Shown here: positions 45,220 through 53,254 of the stretch, in pieces
Layout: each line of letters begins with the position of its first letter
How positions within the stretch are numbered: position 1 is the first letter of the stretch
Assembly (NCBI GenBank): GCA_965215045.1
Contig: OZ244031.1
Coordinates: forward strand, 1,240,001 to 1,304,000
Reading direction: 5' to 3'
Length of the DNA stretch: 64,000 nucleotides
Source of the DNA: G965215045 sp965215045
GTDB taxonomy: Bacteria > Pseudomonadota > Gammaproteobacteria > JABABF01
Program-made: the position numbers and the translations under genes
Notes under the pieces: model-generated
What the model was told of the DNA's origin: nothing
Seen by the model: only the letters and a program-made list of their open reading frames with translations
The model's database searches: none

Positions 45220-47147
45220 TGGCGACTCCCCCGGGGACGGGGACTGTGCGGCAGTCCGGGAGTGCCGGCAAAATAGCGGCGTCCAGCACTGAAACCGCAA
45301 GGGCGGCCGTCCCTGCGCCCGCCGGCAGTGCAGTCGCCATGCAGCACCTGCCCGCCCTGCAGGACGATGCCCCTTCCCTGGTGCTGCTGCACGGCCTGGG
45401 CTTCAGCAGCACCGTGTGGACGCCATTGTTAGATGAGCTGCGCCGGGACTTCCACGTGTTTGCGCCCGACCTGCCCGGTTTTGGTGCCAGTGCCGCGGCC
45501 CCGCTCACTTTCGGCACCGGCGGCGATACCCCGTCCGCGGGAGGAGAGGCCCTGCTCAATTTCGGCACCGGCGGTGATACCCCATCCGCGGGAGGAGAGG
45601 CCCCGCTCACTTTTGGCACCGGCGGTGATACCCCGTTCGCGGGAGGAGAGGCCCCGCTCACTTTCGGCACCGGCGGCGATACCCCGTCCGCGGGAGGAGA
45701 GGCCCCGCTCACTTACCACACCGGCGGTGATACCCCATCCGCGGGAGGGGAGGCCCTGCTCTCTGCTCTGCTGCCGGTTCTGCCCCCGCGCGCCCTGTAC
45801 ATGGGCTGGTCCCTGGGCGGCATGCTGGCCCTGCAACTGGCGGCAGAGCGGCCGCAACGGGTCGCAGCGGTGGTCGCCATTGGCACCAATCCCTGTTTTC
45901 AGCAGCGCAGCGGCTGGGAAGCGGGGGTGCCGGCAGAGGAATTGCAGAAGTTTCGCGAAATCGCCTCCCAGGACTGGGAGAGCACCCGCCGACGCCTGGC
46001 GGCACTGATCGCACGCGGCGAAGCCGATGCGCGTCCGCTGGAACGCCAGTTGCAGGAAATGAGCGCGGCATTCCCGCCTTCTGCAGCCGGAATGCGCACC
46101 GGCCTGCAGTTCCTGGGCGGTGCGGACCTGCGGCGGGCGGTGAGCGGTCTGCAGGTGCCCAGCCTGTATATCCTGGGTGCCGAAGATGCCCTGGTGCCGG
46201 TGCCGGCCCTGGCGCAAAACCTGCACGCACTGCCCGGTCGCCGGCGCATCGCCGTGCTCCGGGAGACGGGCCATGCGCCGTTCCTGTCGCAACCGCAGAC
46301 GGTGCTGGCCCTGCTGCGCTGCTTTGCCGCTGATTGCGCACTGCTGCCGGCCCCTGCGACCACCGCCCTGGACCGCCGCCGGGTGTTGCGCTCCTTTGCG
46401 CGCGCCGCACATTCCTACGACGCTGCCGCCAGCTTGCAGCGGGAAATCGGCACCGGCCTGTTGCGCCTGCTGGGAGAGCAGGCGGGCGCGGGCCTGCAGG
46501 CGTCCTGTGTGCTGGACCTGGGCTGTGGCACCGGCAGCTGCCTGCCCGCCCTGGCGCGAGCCTGTCCCGGGGCACAACTGCTGGCACTGGATGCGGCGGA
46601 GACCATGCTGCATCGCGCCGCCAGGTTCCCGGGTGCGCGCACCGTGTGCGGCGATGCGGAGCACCTGCCCCTGGCGGCGGGCAGTGCAGACCTGGTGTTT
46701 GCCAATCTCTGTTTCCAGTGGTGTACCCCGCAGCGCGTGCTGGCCCAAGCGCAACGGGTGCTGCGTCCCGGCGGCTACCTGGCATTCTCCACCTTTGTCA
46801 GCGAGACTTTGTGGGAGTTGCGCAGTGCCTGGTGCGCGGTGGATGATGGCGTGCACGTGCACCGCCTGCCGCCCCCGGAAACCTGGCGGCGCGCCGCCGC
46901 AGACCACGGCTTGCACTGGCGGGCGCAGGAATTGCAGTCCTTTTGCCGACACTATGCCACACCGCGCGCCCTGGCACTGGAACTGAAGGCCCTGGGTGCC
47001 CGTAACGGTGCAGTGCAGGCCGGCCGGGGACTCAGTTCCCCGCGCCGCTGGCGACGCATGGAAACCCTGTATCAGCACCTGGGTTCCGCACCGGGTCTGC
47101 CCGCGACCTTTGAAGTGCTGAGCGGCGTGCTGCAGAAGAAGAGATGA
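45219..47147 (+). CDS. BioH-BioC fusion: pimeloyl-ACP methyl ester esterase / malonyl-ACP methyltransferase
   Basis: 642 residues. Residues ~50-375 are a BioH-type alpha/beta hydrolase: LVLLHGLGF, nucleophile S198 in GWSLGG, D323 and H352 (GHAPF). Residues ~383-642 are BioC: SAM motif VLDLGCGTG at 431-439, then FANLCFQW and LRPGGYLAFSTF. Together they open (BioC methylates malonyl-ACP) and close (BioH removes the methyl group) pimeloyl-ACP synthesis, feeding bioF. Such fusions are known in some gammaproteobacteria. Two things are odd: a ~40-residue low-complexity N-terminal lead, and five 17-residue repeats (residues 94-178) inserted just before the nucleophile strand. The ATG overlaps the bioF stop and the TGA overlaps the bioD start. 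Confidence 0.93.
   Translation: MATPPGTGTVRQSGSAGKIAASSTETARAAVPAPAGSAVAMQHLPALQDDAPSLVLLHGLGFSSTVWTPLLDELRRDFHVFAPDLPGFGASAAAPLTFGTGGDTPSAGGEALLNFGTGGDTPSAGGEAPLTFGTGGDTPFAGGEAPLTFGTGGDTPSAGGEAPLTYHTGGDTPSAGGEALLSALLPVLPPRALYMGWSLGGMLALQLAAERPQRVAAVVAIGTNPCFQQRSGWEAGVPAEELQKFREIASQDWESTRRRLAALIARGEADARPLERQLQEMSAAFPPSAAGMRTGLQFLGGADLRRAVSGLQVPSLYILGAEDALVPVPALAQNLHALPGRRRIAVLRETGHAPFLSQPQTVLALLRCFAADCALLPAPATTALDRRRVLRSFARAAHSYDAAASLQREIGTGLLRLLGEQAGAGLQASCVLDLGCGTGSCLPALARACPGAQLLALDAAETMLHRAARFPGARTVCGDAEHLPLAAGSADLVFANLCFQWCTPQRVLAQAQRVLRPGGYLAFSTFVSETLWELRSAWCAVDDGVHVHRLPPPETWRRAAADHGLHWRAQELQSFCRHYATPRALALELKALGARNGAVQAGRGLSSPRRWRRMETLYQHLGSAPGLPATFEVLSGVLQKKR
45498..45752 (+). repeat. 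Five in-frame 51-bp repeats inside the BioH domain
   Basis: Five tandem units of 51 bp encode the 17-residue motif APLTFGTGGDTPSAGGE with few changes (ALLN in unit 2, PFAGG in unit 3, APLTYH in unit 5). They sit between LPGFGASAA and the strand leading to the catalytic GWSLGG, where ordinary BioH has only a short ~18-residue segment. Confidence 0.95.
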
Positions 47148-47830
47148 ACGGGGCGTGGTTTGTCACCGGCACCGATACCGGGGTGGGCAAGACCCTGGTG
47201 GCCTGTGCCCTGCTGGAGGCGGCGCGCCGGCGGGGCCACAGCACCCTGGGGCTGAAACCGGTCGCCGCCGGTGGCAGTGCGCGGGACCCCGAGCACAACG
47301 CCGATGTTCTGCAACTGCAGCGGTACTCCAGCGTGCGCGCCGGGTACGCAGAACTCAACCCGGCTTTTCTGCGTCTTGCGATTGCGCCCTCCATCGCCGC
47401 TCTACAGGAGGGGCGGTGCCTGCGGGCCCGGGAATTGGCGGCGGCCTGCCGTCCGGGCCTGCAAAGCGGTGCAGAGTTCGTGGTCGTGGAGGGTGCCGGC
47501 GGCTGGAGCGTGCCCCTGAATGACACGGAGACCATGGGCGAACTGGCGCGCTTACTGGGTCTGCCCGTGGTGCTGGTGGTCGGTATGAGACTGGGCTGTC
47601 TCAATCATGCCCTGCTGAGTGCCGCCCAAATTCGCCAGGACGGCCTGCAACTGGCGGCGTGGGTGGCCAACAGCCCGGAATCGCGGGAAATGGATTTCCT
47701 GCCCGAGAATGCCGCCACCCTGGAACGCACCCTGGGCTGTCCCTGCCTGGGCCGGGTTCCCCCGCTGTCCCCGCCCGCCCCGGAAGCGGCCGCAGACTGC
47801 CTGGAACTGTCCCGGCTGGAGCGGGGCTGA
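47144..47830 (+). CDS. bioD: Dethiobiotin synthetase
   Basis: 228 residues, normal length. ATP-dependent ring closure of diaminopelargonic acid to dethiobiotin. P-loop GTDTGVGKT at residues 9-17, LKPVAAGG near 35, and VVEGAGGWSVPL near 113, which matches the VEGAGG motif of BioD. The ATG overlaps the end of bioHC (ATGA), so translation is probably coupled. Last gene of the biotin operon; about 290 bp of repeat-rich DNA separates it from the ssrA promoter. Confidence 0.95.
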   Translation: MNGAWFVTGTDTGVGKTLVACALLEAARRRGHSTLGLKPVAAGGSARDPEHNADVLQLQRYSSVRAGYAELNPAFLRLAIAPSIAALQEGRCLRARELAAACRPGLQSGAEFVVVEGAGGWSVPLNDTETMGELARLLGLPVVLVVGMRLGCLNHALLSAAQIRQDGLQLAAWVANSPESREMDFLPENAATLERTLGCPCLGRVPPLSPPAPEAAADCLELSRLERG

Positions 47831-47854
47831 CCCCCCGGTTTGGGCAGACGGTGG

Positions 47855-48066
47855 CTGAGCCCCGGTTTGGGCGGGCTGGGGCCGTCATCAGGCCCGTGTG
47901 TGCTTCCCCCGGACCGCCCCGTGCAAGGGCAGACGGGTTTTCCATGGCGAGCGGGCGGGGCTGAGCCCCGGTTTGGGCGGGCCGGGGCCGTCATCAGACC
48001 CGTGTGTGCTTTCCCCGGAGCACCCCGTGCAATGGCAGACGGGTTTTCCATGGCGAGCGGGCCGGG
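47855..48066. repeat. 106-bp direct tandem repeat between bioD and ssrA
   Basis: Two copies (47855-47960 and 47961-48066), each starting CTGAGCCCCGG and differing at only a few bases. A shorter degenerate echo (CCCGGTTTGGG) precedes them at the bioD stop. No gene is seen here, and short frames through it carry no recognisable protein. Confidence 0.85.
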
Positions 48067-48120
48067 GCGAGCGGGTGCGGGGTATCCCGGGGCTCGCAGC
48101 TTAAGAACTTATACACCGTC

Positions 48121-48149
48121 TGGACAGGCCCGGCACTTTTAACTACAAT
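48121..48149 (+). promoter_or_regulatory. ssrA promoter
   Basis: TGGACA (48121-48126), a 17-bp spacer and TACAAT (48144-48149): one mismatch from consensus in each hexamer. The predicted start is about 6 nt before the mature tmRNA end, so ssrA has its own sigma-70 promoter independent of the biotin operon. Confidence 0.75.
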
Positions 48150-48162
48150 TCGCCACTCACAC

Positions 48163-48511
48163 GGGGGCGTTCCGGATTCGACGCCGGTAACAAGGCCTCC
48201 AGGTGCATGCCGAGGGTGCGATAAGCCTCGTAAAACACGATCGCAAACAACAGTCGCCAAAAACGACTACGCACTGGCCGCCTAATAACGGCCAGCGGCT
48301 GCCGCGGGGTGCCCATCCCTTGCGAGCAGCCGACGTTCAGGTGGGCTCGTGTCATCGGATGCCCGTGCCGATGACATTAAATCCTTCGGGTTCGCCGGCA
48401 TCATCCCGCCCGCCGGGTGGATGCATGGTTCAATTAATAGGTGGTGCTAAGCATGTAGACCCTGGGGCGGCGTGCCGACGGACGCGGGTTCGACTCCCGC
48501 CGCCTCCACCA
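48163..48511 (+). ncRNA. ssrA: Transfer-messenger RNA (tmRNA)
   Basis: 349 nt from GGGGGCG to the encoded CCA. The 5' end (GGGGGCGTTCCGGATTCGAC) and 3' end (GGTTCGACTCCCGCCGCCTCC) form the tRNA-like acceptor and T arm. Between them lies the resume frame at 48256-48285, reading Ala-Lys-Asn-Asp-Tyr-Ala-Leu-Ala-Ala then TAA TAA, preceded by AGTC as in E. coli. With the alanine from the charged tmRNA the tag is AAKNDYALAA, ending in the usual ALAA degradation signal. It rescues stalled ribosomes with SmpB, whose gene lies 3 kb downstream. Confidence 0.96.
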
Positions 48512-48838
48512 TATTTCTGCTGCCGGGGTTTGTGCACGCCGGCAGGGCCCCCACCGGCAGCATCCCACCCCCCACCCCCCCACCAGGAGTGCCACCCCAC
48601 CACTCCCCACTGGTAGCCCCGCTCAAGTTGCTGCCGCCCCCCACTCTCTACCGGCAGCATCGCCGGCACCCCACCACCCCCCACCGGCACCCCCGCTCAA
48701 GTTGCCACCGCCCCCCACCGGTAGCCCCACCGGCACCCCCGCTCAAGTTGCCACCGGTAGCCCCACCGGCACCCTTGCCACCCCCCACCGGCACCCCCGC
48801 TAATATTGCCACCGCGACCCTGCTGCAAGGCCGCACTG
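48512..48838. repeat. C-rich degenerate repeat block, no gene seen
   Basis: About 330 bp with strong C bias on the plus strand, made of imperfect repeats around CACCGGCACCCCC and GCTCAAGTTGCCACCG (the core GCTCAAGTTG occurs at 48621, 48695 and 48741). No convincing coding frame, promoter or terminator was found. It separates ssrA from the 3' end of copB. Confidence 0.7.
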
Positions 48839-49555
48839 CTACCACCAGAAGTTGAACCCCATCACCCATTCCAGGTGCTCCTCGTCCCGGCCGGCGGCAC
48901 GGCGGAACAGGGCACTGTCACCGTAGTACTTTTCCCAGTGCAAGCCGATATAGGGGGCGAACTCGCGCCGCACCTGGTATTGCAGGCGCAGGCCCGCTTC
49001 CAGGGTGGACAGCCCGGAACCGATGCCGTGCTCGCGGTCTTGTTCCTCGTAAAAATCCAGCTCCAGGTGCGGATGGAGTGCCAGTTTCCGGTGTAGCAGG
49101 AACTCGTACTCGAGTTCCAGGCGCAGGGCATTCTGGCCGTGCTCGCCCGCGAACAGGGAGATTTCGGTCTCCAGGAACCAGGGCAGCAACCAGCGCGCCC
49201 CCAGCACCAGCCAGTCGCGCTGTGGACGCGGTTGCAGGTCCCTGCGCCAGCCGATTTCCACGTTGCCGAAGGGGGTCACGGCGCGGCTGTAGAGCAATTG
49301 CAGTTCGGACTCTTCCGTCTCGCCATCCAGGTGCTGACCTTCGGTGATGAGCCGGGCCTTGTGCAGGTCTTTGCCGGCGCGAATTTCGGCGTCCCAGCTC
49401 GCCTGTGTCCCGGCATCCGTATCCCGCATTTCCACTTCATCGAGCAGCAGTTGCCACAGGAACGGGTCGTCCTCAAACATCGCCCGGGCGGGGGCCATAC
49501 TGCACAGCAAGCCCAGGGCTGAGAGCACCAGGGCACCGGAACGGATGCAGTGCAT
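48839..49555 (-). CDS. copB: CopB-type outer-membrane copper resistance protein
   Basis: 238 residues from the ATG at 49555. An N-terminal signal peptide is visible (LVLSALGLLCSMAPARA). The rest matches the CopB family: WDAEIRAGKDLHKARLITEG, LYSRAVTPFGNVEIGWRRD, YIGLHWEKYYGDSA and a final aromatic beta-strand ending GFNFWW. CopB is thought to be an outer-membrane beta-barrel acting with periplasmic CopA in copper tolerance. It lacks the Met/His-rich N-terminal region of some CopB proteins. It follows copA by 17 bp in an operon. The frame extends upstream into copA, but the signal peptide fixes the start. Confidence 0.9.
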   Translation of the reverse strand: MHCIRSGALVLSALGLLCSMAPARAMFEDDPFLWQLLLDEVEMRDTDAGTQASWDAEIRAGKDLHKARLITEGQHLDGETEESELQLLYSRAVTPFGNVEIGWRRDLQPRPQRDWLVLGARWLLPWFLETEISLFAGEHGQNALRLELEYEFLLHRKLALHPHLELDFYEEQDREHGIGSGLSTLEAGLRLQYQVRREFAPYIGLHWEKYYGDSALFRRAAGRDEEHLEWVMGFNFWW

Positions 49556-49572
49556 GGGTGGCGGCCCTGCGC

Positions 49573-51411
49573 TCAGGCGGGCCGCACGCGCACTTCCCGG
49601 AACATGCCCGGCATGTGGTAGAGGAGGTGGCAGTGATAGGCCCAGCGACCTATCGTATCGGCGCTGACCAGGTAGTCGATGCGGGTGCCCGGTTGCACGA
49701 TCAAGGTGTGCTTGCGCGGGATGTGCGCGCCATCCCCGGTTTCCAGTTCGCTCCACAGCCCGTGCAGGTGGATGGGGTGGTTCATCATGGTGTCGTTGAC
49801 CAGGCTGAAGCGCACCCGCTCGCCGTGGCGCAGCCGGATGGGTTCCGCATCGGCGAACTTGATGCCGTCGATGGACCACGTGTAGCGCATCATGTTGCCG
49901 GTCAGGTGCAACTGGATTTCCCGTTCCGGCTCGCGCGCATCGGCCGTGGGATACAGGTTCTTCAAGTCGCTGTAACGCAGCACCCGGCGTCCATAGAGCT
50001 GTCGATGCCGGCGCAGGCCGACACCGGGGTCGTCCAGGGCGCGGCCCGGGTGTTCTGCGTGCATATCGACATGCGGCCCGTACTCGCTGGACGGGTGCAC
50101 CACGGGCAGGGTGCTGCCGTGCCCGGCCCGGCCCAGGGCACCGTGTTGCGCAGCCCGCCGGGTATGCCGCACCTGGATGGAGCTGCCGCCGTCCTGCGGA
50201 TTGGCCTGCACCTGTCCCTCGTGCCGGTCGCGATGCCGATCGTGTTCGCCGCCAGGCACTTTCGCCTTCCCGCCCCGCATTTTTCCATGCCCGGCATGGT
50301 GCCCGCCGTGCCCCATGCCCATGTCGGCGTGGCTCAGCACCGGCACGGGGTCGAGCGCGGGAATTTCCGCGCGCAGGGCGGGGTCGGGCGTCAGCGTGCC
50401 GCGCGCAAAACCGCTGCGGTCGATGGCCTGGGCGAACACGGTGTAGGCGCGGTCGGCATCGGGTGCCACGATCACATCGTAGGTCTCGGCGACACCCATG
50501 CGGAATTCATCCACGGTGACCGGTTCGATGTTCTGCCCATCGGCGGCGACCACGGTCATCGGCAGTCCCGGGATGCGCACGTCAAAGAAACTCATCGCCG
50601 CGGCATTGATAAAGCGCAGGCGCAGTTTCTCGCCTTTTTGGAAGGCGGCGGTCCAGTTGTCCGCCGGCGTGGCACCGTTCATGAGGAAGGTGTACGTGGC
50701 CCCGGTGACATCGGAGATGTCGCGGTCGCTCATGCGCATGCGGTTCCACATCGCGCGTTCGCGCAAGGTCTTCGCCACCCCCTGTGCGCGAATGTCGCGC
50801 CACAATTGCGCGGCGACGCGTTCATTCAGATTGTAATAATGGCTGGATTTTTTCAGCTTGTAATAGACTTTCAGCGGGTTTTCATCGCTCCAGTCGGAGA
50901 GCACCACCGGGTAATCGCGCTGGTAACTGAAAGGCTCCGGTGTCCTGGGTTCGACCACGATGGCGCCATACATGCCCTGCTGCTCCTGGAAGCCGGAATG
51001 GCTGTGGTACCAGTAAGTGCCGCTCTGCCGCAGCTGGAAACGGTAATCGAAGACCGCACCGGGGCGAATGCCGCCGAAGCTGAGGCCCGGCACGCCGTCC
51101 ATTTCACTGGGCAGCAGGATGCCGTGCCAGTGAATGGAAGAGTCTTCTTGCAGGTGGTTCTGCACCCGCAGGTGCACGGTGTCCCCTTCGCGCCAGTGCA
51201 GGGTCGGGGCGGGGATGCTGCCGTTGATGGCGACGCCGATGCGCCGGGTGCCGGTGAAATTGACGGCCTTGGGGCCGATGTCCAGTTGGAAGCGTTGCCC
51301 GCGCAGTGCGGGGACCGGCATTGCGGCACTGCGCCGGTGCAGACCCAGGGAAAAAGCACCCGCCAGGGTGCCGCCGCCCACCAGCAGGCTGCGTCGTGTC
51401 AGTGCTTGCAT
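49573..51411 (-). CDS. copA: CopA-type multicopper oxidase, Tat-exported
   Basis: 612 residues. The twin-arginine signal is at the N-terminus (TRRSLLVGGG). Copper-ligand motifs appear in order: HWHG (94-97), WYHSHSG (134-140), HPIHLHG (545-551) and HCHLLYHMPGM (593-603). This is the CopA/PcoA pattern, a periplasmic oxidase that oxidises Cu(I) and sequesters copper. A His/Met/Gly-rich stretch (DMGMGHGGHHAGHGKMRGG) in the middle resembles the copper-binding region of the family. First gene of copA-copB, divergent from smpB. No copper-responsive regulator is in the window. No Shine-Dalgarno is obvious before the ATG. Confidence 0.93.
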   Translation of the reverse strand: MQALTRRSLLVGGGTLAGAFSLGLHRRSAAMPVPALRGQRFQLDIGPKAVNFTGTRRIGVAINGSIPAPTLHWREGDTVHLRVQNHLQEDSSIHWHGILLPSEMDGVPGLSFGGIRPGAVFDYRFQLRQSGTYWYHSHSGFQEQQGMYGAIVVEPRTPEPFSYQRDYPVVLSDWSDENPLKVYYKLKKSSHYYNLNERVAAQLWRDIRAQGVAKTLRERAMWNRMRMSDRDISDVTGATYTFLMNGATPADNWTAAFQKGEKLRLRFINAAAMSFFDVRIPGLPMTVVAADGQNIEPVTVDEFRMGVAETYDVIVAPDADRAYTVFAQAIDRSGFARGTLTPDPALRAEIPALDPVPVLSHADMGMGHGGHHAGHGKMRGGKAKVPGGEHDRHRDRHEGQVQANPQDGGSSIQVRHTRRAAQHGALGRAGHGSTLPVVHPSSEYGPHVDMHAEHPGRALDDPGVGLRRHRQLYGRRVLRYSDLKNLYPTADAREPEREIQLHLTGNMMRYTWSIDGIKFADAEPIRLRHGERVRFSLVNDTMMNHPIHLHGLWSELETGDGAHIPRKHTLIVQPGTRIDYLVSADTIGRWAYHCHLLYHMPGMFREVRVRPA

Positions 51412-51497
51412 GAATAATAGTGCATTCGGGGCGTGATGGCGTCGGGAAAACCAGGCGGATAACTGTCCGGACTTCTGCCTTTACTCCGGTTTCAAGG

Positions 51498-51503
51498 TAT
51501 ATT
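51498..51503 (+). promoter_or_regulatory. Possible -10 element of smpB
   Basis: TATATT ending 10 bp before the smpB ATG; no good -35 lies 16-18 bp upstream. If used, the transcript would begin only a few bases before the start codon, giving a near-leaderless mRNA. Confidence 0.35.
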
Positions 51504-51513
51504 TTGCAGCATT

Positions 51514-51981
51514 ATGAACCGGGGCTCCACCATTGCACTGAACCGCAAGGCGAAACGCAATTATCACCTGGGGGAGCGTCTGGAGGCGGGACTGGTGTTG
51601 GAGGGCTGGGAACTCAAGAGCCTGCGCGCCGGACGCGCACAAATCGCCGACACGTACGTGCTGCTGCGCCAGGGGGGACAGGCCTGGCTGTTGGGCAGCG
51701 TGATCACCCCCCTGCCCGATGCACAGCTGCAGCCGCCGCCGGACCCCGGGCGCACGCGCAAGCTGCTGCTGCACCGGCGCGAACTGCAGAAACTGACCGG
51801 TGCCTTGCAGCGCAAGGGTTTCAGCTGCGTGTGCACGGCCCTGTACTGGAAGCGACACCTGGTGAAATGTGAACTGGCACTGGCGAAGGGCAAAAAACTC
51901 TACGACAAGCGGGCCGATGAAAAAAAGCGCGACCAGGAGCGGGAACTGGATCGCGCACTCAGCCGCCGGTCGCGTTCATAA
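51514..51981 (+). CDS. smpB: SsrA-binding protein SmpB
   Basis: 155 residues, normal length. Family signatures: ALNRKAKRNYHLGERLEAGLVL, GWELKSLRAGRAQIADTYV, KLLLHRRELQKL and ALYWKRHLVKCELALAKGKKLYDKR, followed by the basic C-terminal tail that enters the mRNA channel. It binds tmRNA and brings it to stalled ribosomes; ssrA lies 3 kb upstream. Divergent from copA. Its 3' end overlaps the convergent moaA by 23 bp. No clear Shine-Dalgarno. Confidence 0.96.
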   Translation: MNRGSTIALNRKAKRNYHLGERLEAGLVLEGWELKSLRAGRAQIADTYVLLRQGGQAWLLGSVITPLPDAQLQPPPDPGRTRKLLLHRRELQKLTGALQRKGFSCVCTALYWKRHLVKCELALAKGKKLYDKRADEKKRDQERELDRALSRRSRS

Positions 51982-53188
51982 AGCGCAGGATCTGCGGTTG
52001 GGGGCGGTGCGGGTCGAAGTGGTGGCGCTCCGGCTTGTGCTGCATGGCCCGGCGGATGGCGGCCTGCAGACGCGGCAGGTCCCCGGGGTGGCGGCGCAGC
52101 ACGGCGCGCAAATTCACCGAATCTTCATTGCCCAGGCACAGCAGCAGCCGCCCCTCGGCGGTGAGCCGCACACGGTTGCAGTCGGCGCAAAAATTGCGGC
52201 TGTTGGGTGAGATAAAGCCGATACGGCTTTGTCCCCGGGCCAGGCGGTAGTAGCGGGCCGGGCCGCCCGTGGTCTCCGCCACGGCAAACAGCCGGTGACG
52301 CTGCTCGATGATCGCGCGCACCGCCCGGCTGGAACACTGGGTTTCGCTGCGCCGGTGCGCATCGATGACTCCCAGCGGCATCTCTTCGATAAAACACAGG
52401 TCCAGCCCCCGTTGCCGAGCGAATTCCACCAGCGGCAGCACGTCCTGTTCGTTGCGTCCGCGCAAGATCACACTGTTGAGCCGGATGCGTTCAAAACCCG
52501 CCTGGCGCGCCGCCTCTATGCCTTCCAGCACCCGCTCCAGTTCGCCGTGCCGGCTCAGTGCCCGGAACCGCTGCGGGTCTAAGCTGTCCAGGCTGATATT
52601 GACGGTGCGCACCCCCGCTTGGCGCAGTGCCCGGGCAGAGCGGGCCAGCAGGGCCCCGTTGGTGCTGAGGGCCAGCTGCGCAAGGCCCGGAAGCCGTCCC
52701 AGGCGTCGGCACAGGGGCAGGAGTTGCGGGTGAACCAGGGGTTCGCCGCCGGTGAGGCGGATTTTGTCGACACCCAGGGAGACGAAGGCGCGTGCCAACT
52801 GGAGGATTTCCGCGTTATCCAGGGTCTGCGAGCGCGGCAGGAAACTCATGTTTTCCGCCATGCAGTAGACACAGCGCAGGTTGCAGCGGTCGGTGACTGA
52901 GATGCGCAGGTAGCGAATCCGCCTGCCAAAACCATCCCGCAGCACCGGGGCGGGGGGCGCAGCGGTGCGAGGTGTGGCGAGAGGCGGAGTGTGCGGGGAG
53001 GCGGGGGGTGCAGCGGTGTGGCTTGCGGTGTGCGGGGTGCGGCTTGGGGCGGGGGGCGCAGCGGTGCGAGGTGTGGCGAGAGGCGGAGTGTGCGGGGAGG
53101 CGGGGGGTGCAGCGGTGTGGCTTGCGGTGTGCGGGGAGGCGGGAAGTGCCGTGGTGTGGTGTGCGGAGTGCGGGGTGGCGGGGAGCAT
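51959..53188 (-). CDS. moaA: GTP 3',8-cyclase MoaA, with repeated N-terminal extension
   Basis: Radical-SAM enzyme for the first step of molybdenum cofactor synthesis. The N-terminal cluster reads CNLRCVYC, the GGEP motif is KIRLTGGEPL, the C-terminal cluster is FCADCNRVRL plus a later Cys, and the protein ends in the functional Gly-Gly. From the ATG at 53188 it has 409 residues, 81 of them a Pro/Ala/Thr/His-rich extension made of a 33-residue repeat occurring about twice. A GTG at 52945 would give 328 residues, matching the usual length (329 in E. coli), but no Shine-Dalgarno precedes it. A -10 and GGGG precede the ATG, so the long form is listed. The 3' end overlaps smpB. Confidence 0.92.
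   Translation of the reverse strand: MLPATPHSAHHTTALPASPHTASHTAAPPASPHTPPLATPRTAAPPAPSRTPHTASHTAAPPASPHTPPLATPRTAAPPAPVLRDGFGRRIRYLRISVTDRCNLRCVYCMAENMSFLPRSQTLDNAEILQLARAFVSLGVDKIRLTGGEPLVHPQLLPLCRRLGRLPGLAQLALSTNGALLARSARALRQAGVRTVNISLDSLDPQRFRALSRHGELERVLEGIEAARQAGFERIRLNSVILRGRNEQDVLPLVEFARQRGLDLCFIEEMPLGVIDAHRRSETQCSSRAVRAIIEQRHRLFAVAETTGGPARYYRLARGQSRIGFISPNSRNFCADCNRVRLTAEGRLLLCLGNEDSVNLRAVLRRHPGDLPRLQAAIRRAMQHKPERHHFDPHRPQPQILRFMNATGG
52946..53145. repeat. 99-bp tandem repeat in the moaA 5' region
   Basis: GAGGCGGAGT recurs at 52981 and 53080, a period of 99 bp and so 33 codons. About two copies are present, with a partial third toward 53160. The repeat preserves frame, so it lengthens the open frame in front of the MoaA domain without breaking it. 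Confidence 0.9.
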
Positions 53189-53213
53189 TGCCCCAGTCTA
53201 CAGCCTTTTGTGT

Positions 53214-53221
53214 CTTATAAT
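53214..53221. promoter_or_regulatory. Shared, bidirectional -10 region between moaA and the lipoprotein gene
   Basis: Plus strand TATAAT (53216-53221) points to the lipoprotein gene. The same bases read TATAAG (53214-53219) on the minus strand toward moaA, because TTATAA is self-complementary. Leaders would be about 20 nt for moaA (ATG) and about 25 nt for the lipoprotein. No good -35 is seen on either side. Confidence 0.5.
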
Positions 53222-53254
53222 TGCAACCTCTGCTGCAGGGGGAGCAATTTGCCA

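Noticed and set aside
45498..45752. Regularly repeated array considered as CRISPR
   Set aside because: Units are contiguous, in frame, without unique spacers. No CRISPR-like repeat-spacer pattern or cas gene is in the window.
48203..48855. Open frames across tmRNA and the C-rich block
   Set aside because: They translate the tmRNA body and simple repeats, with no family match and no ribosome-binding site.
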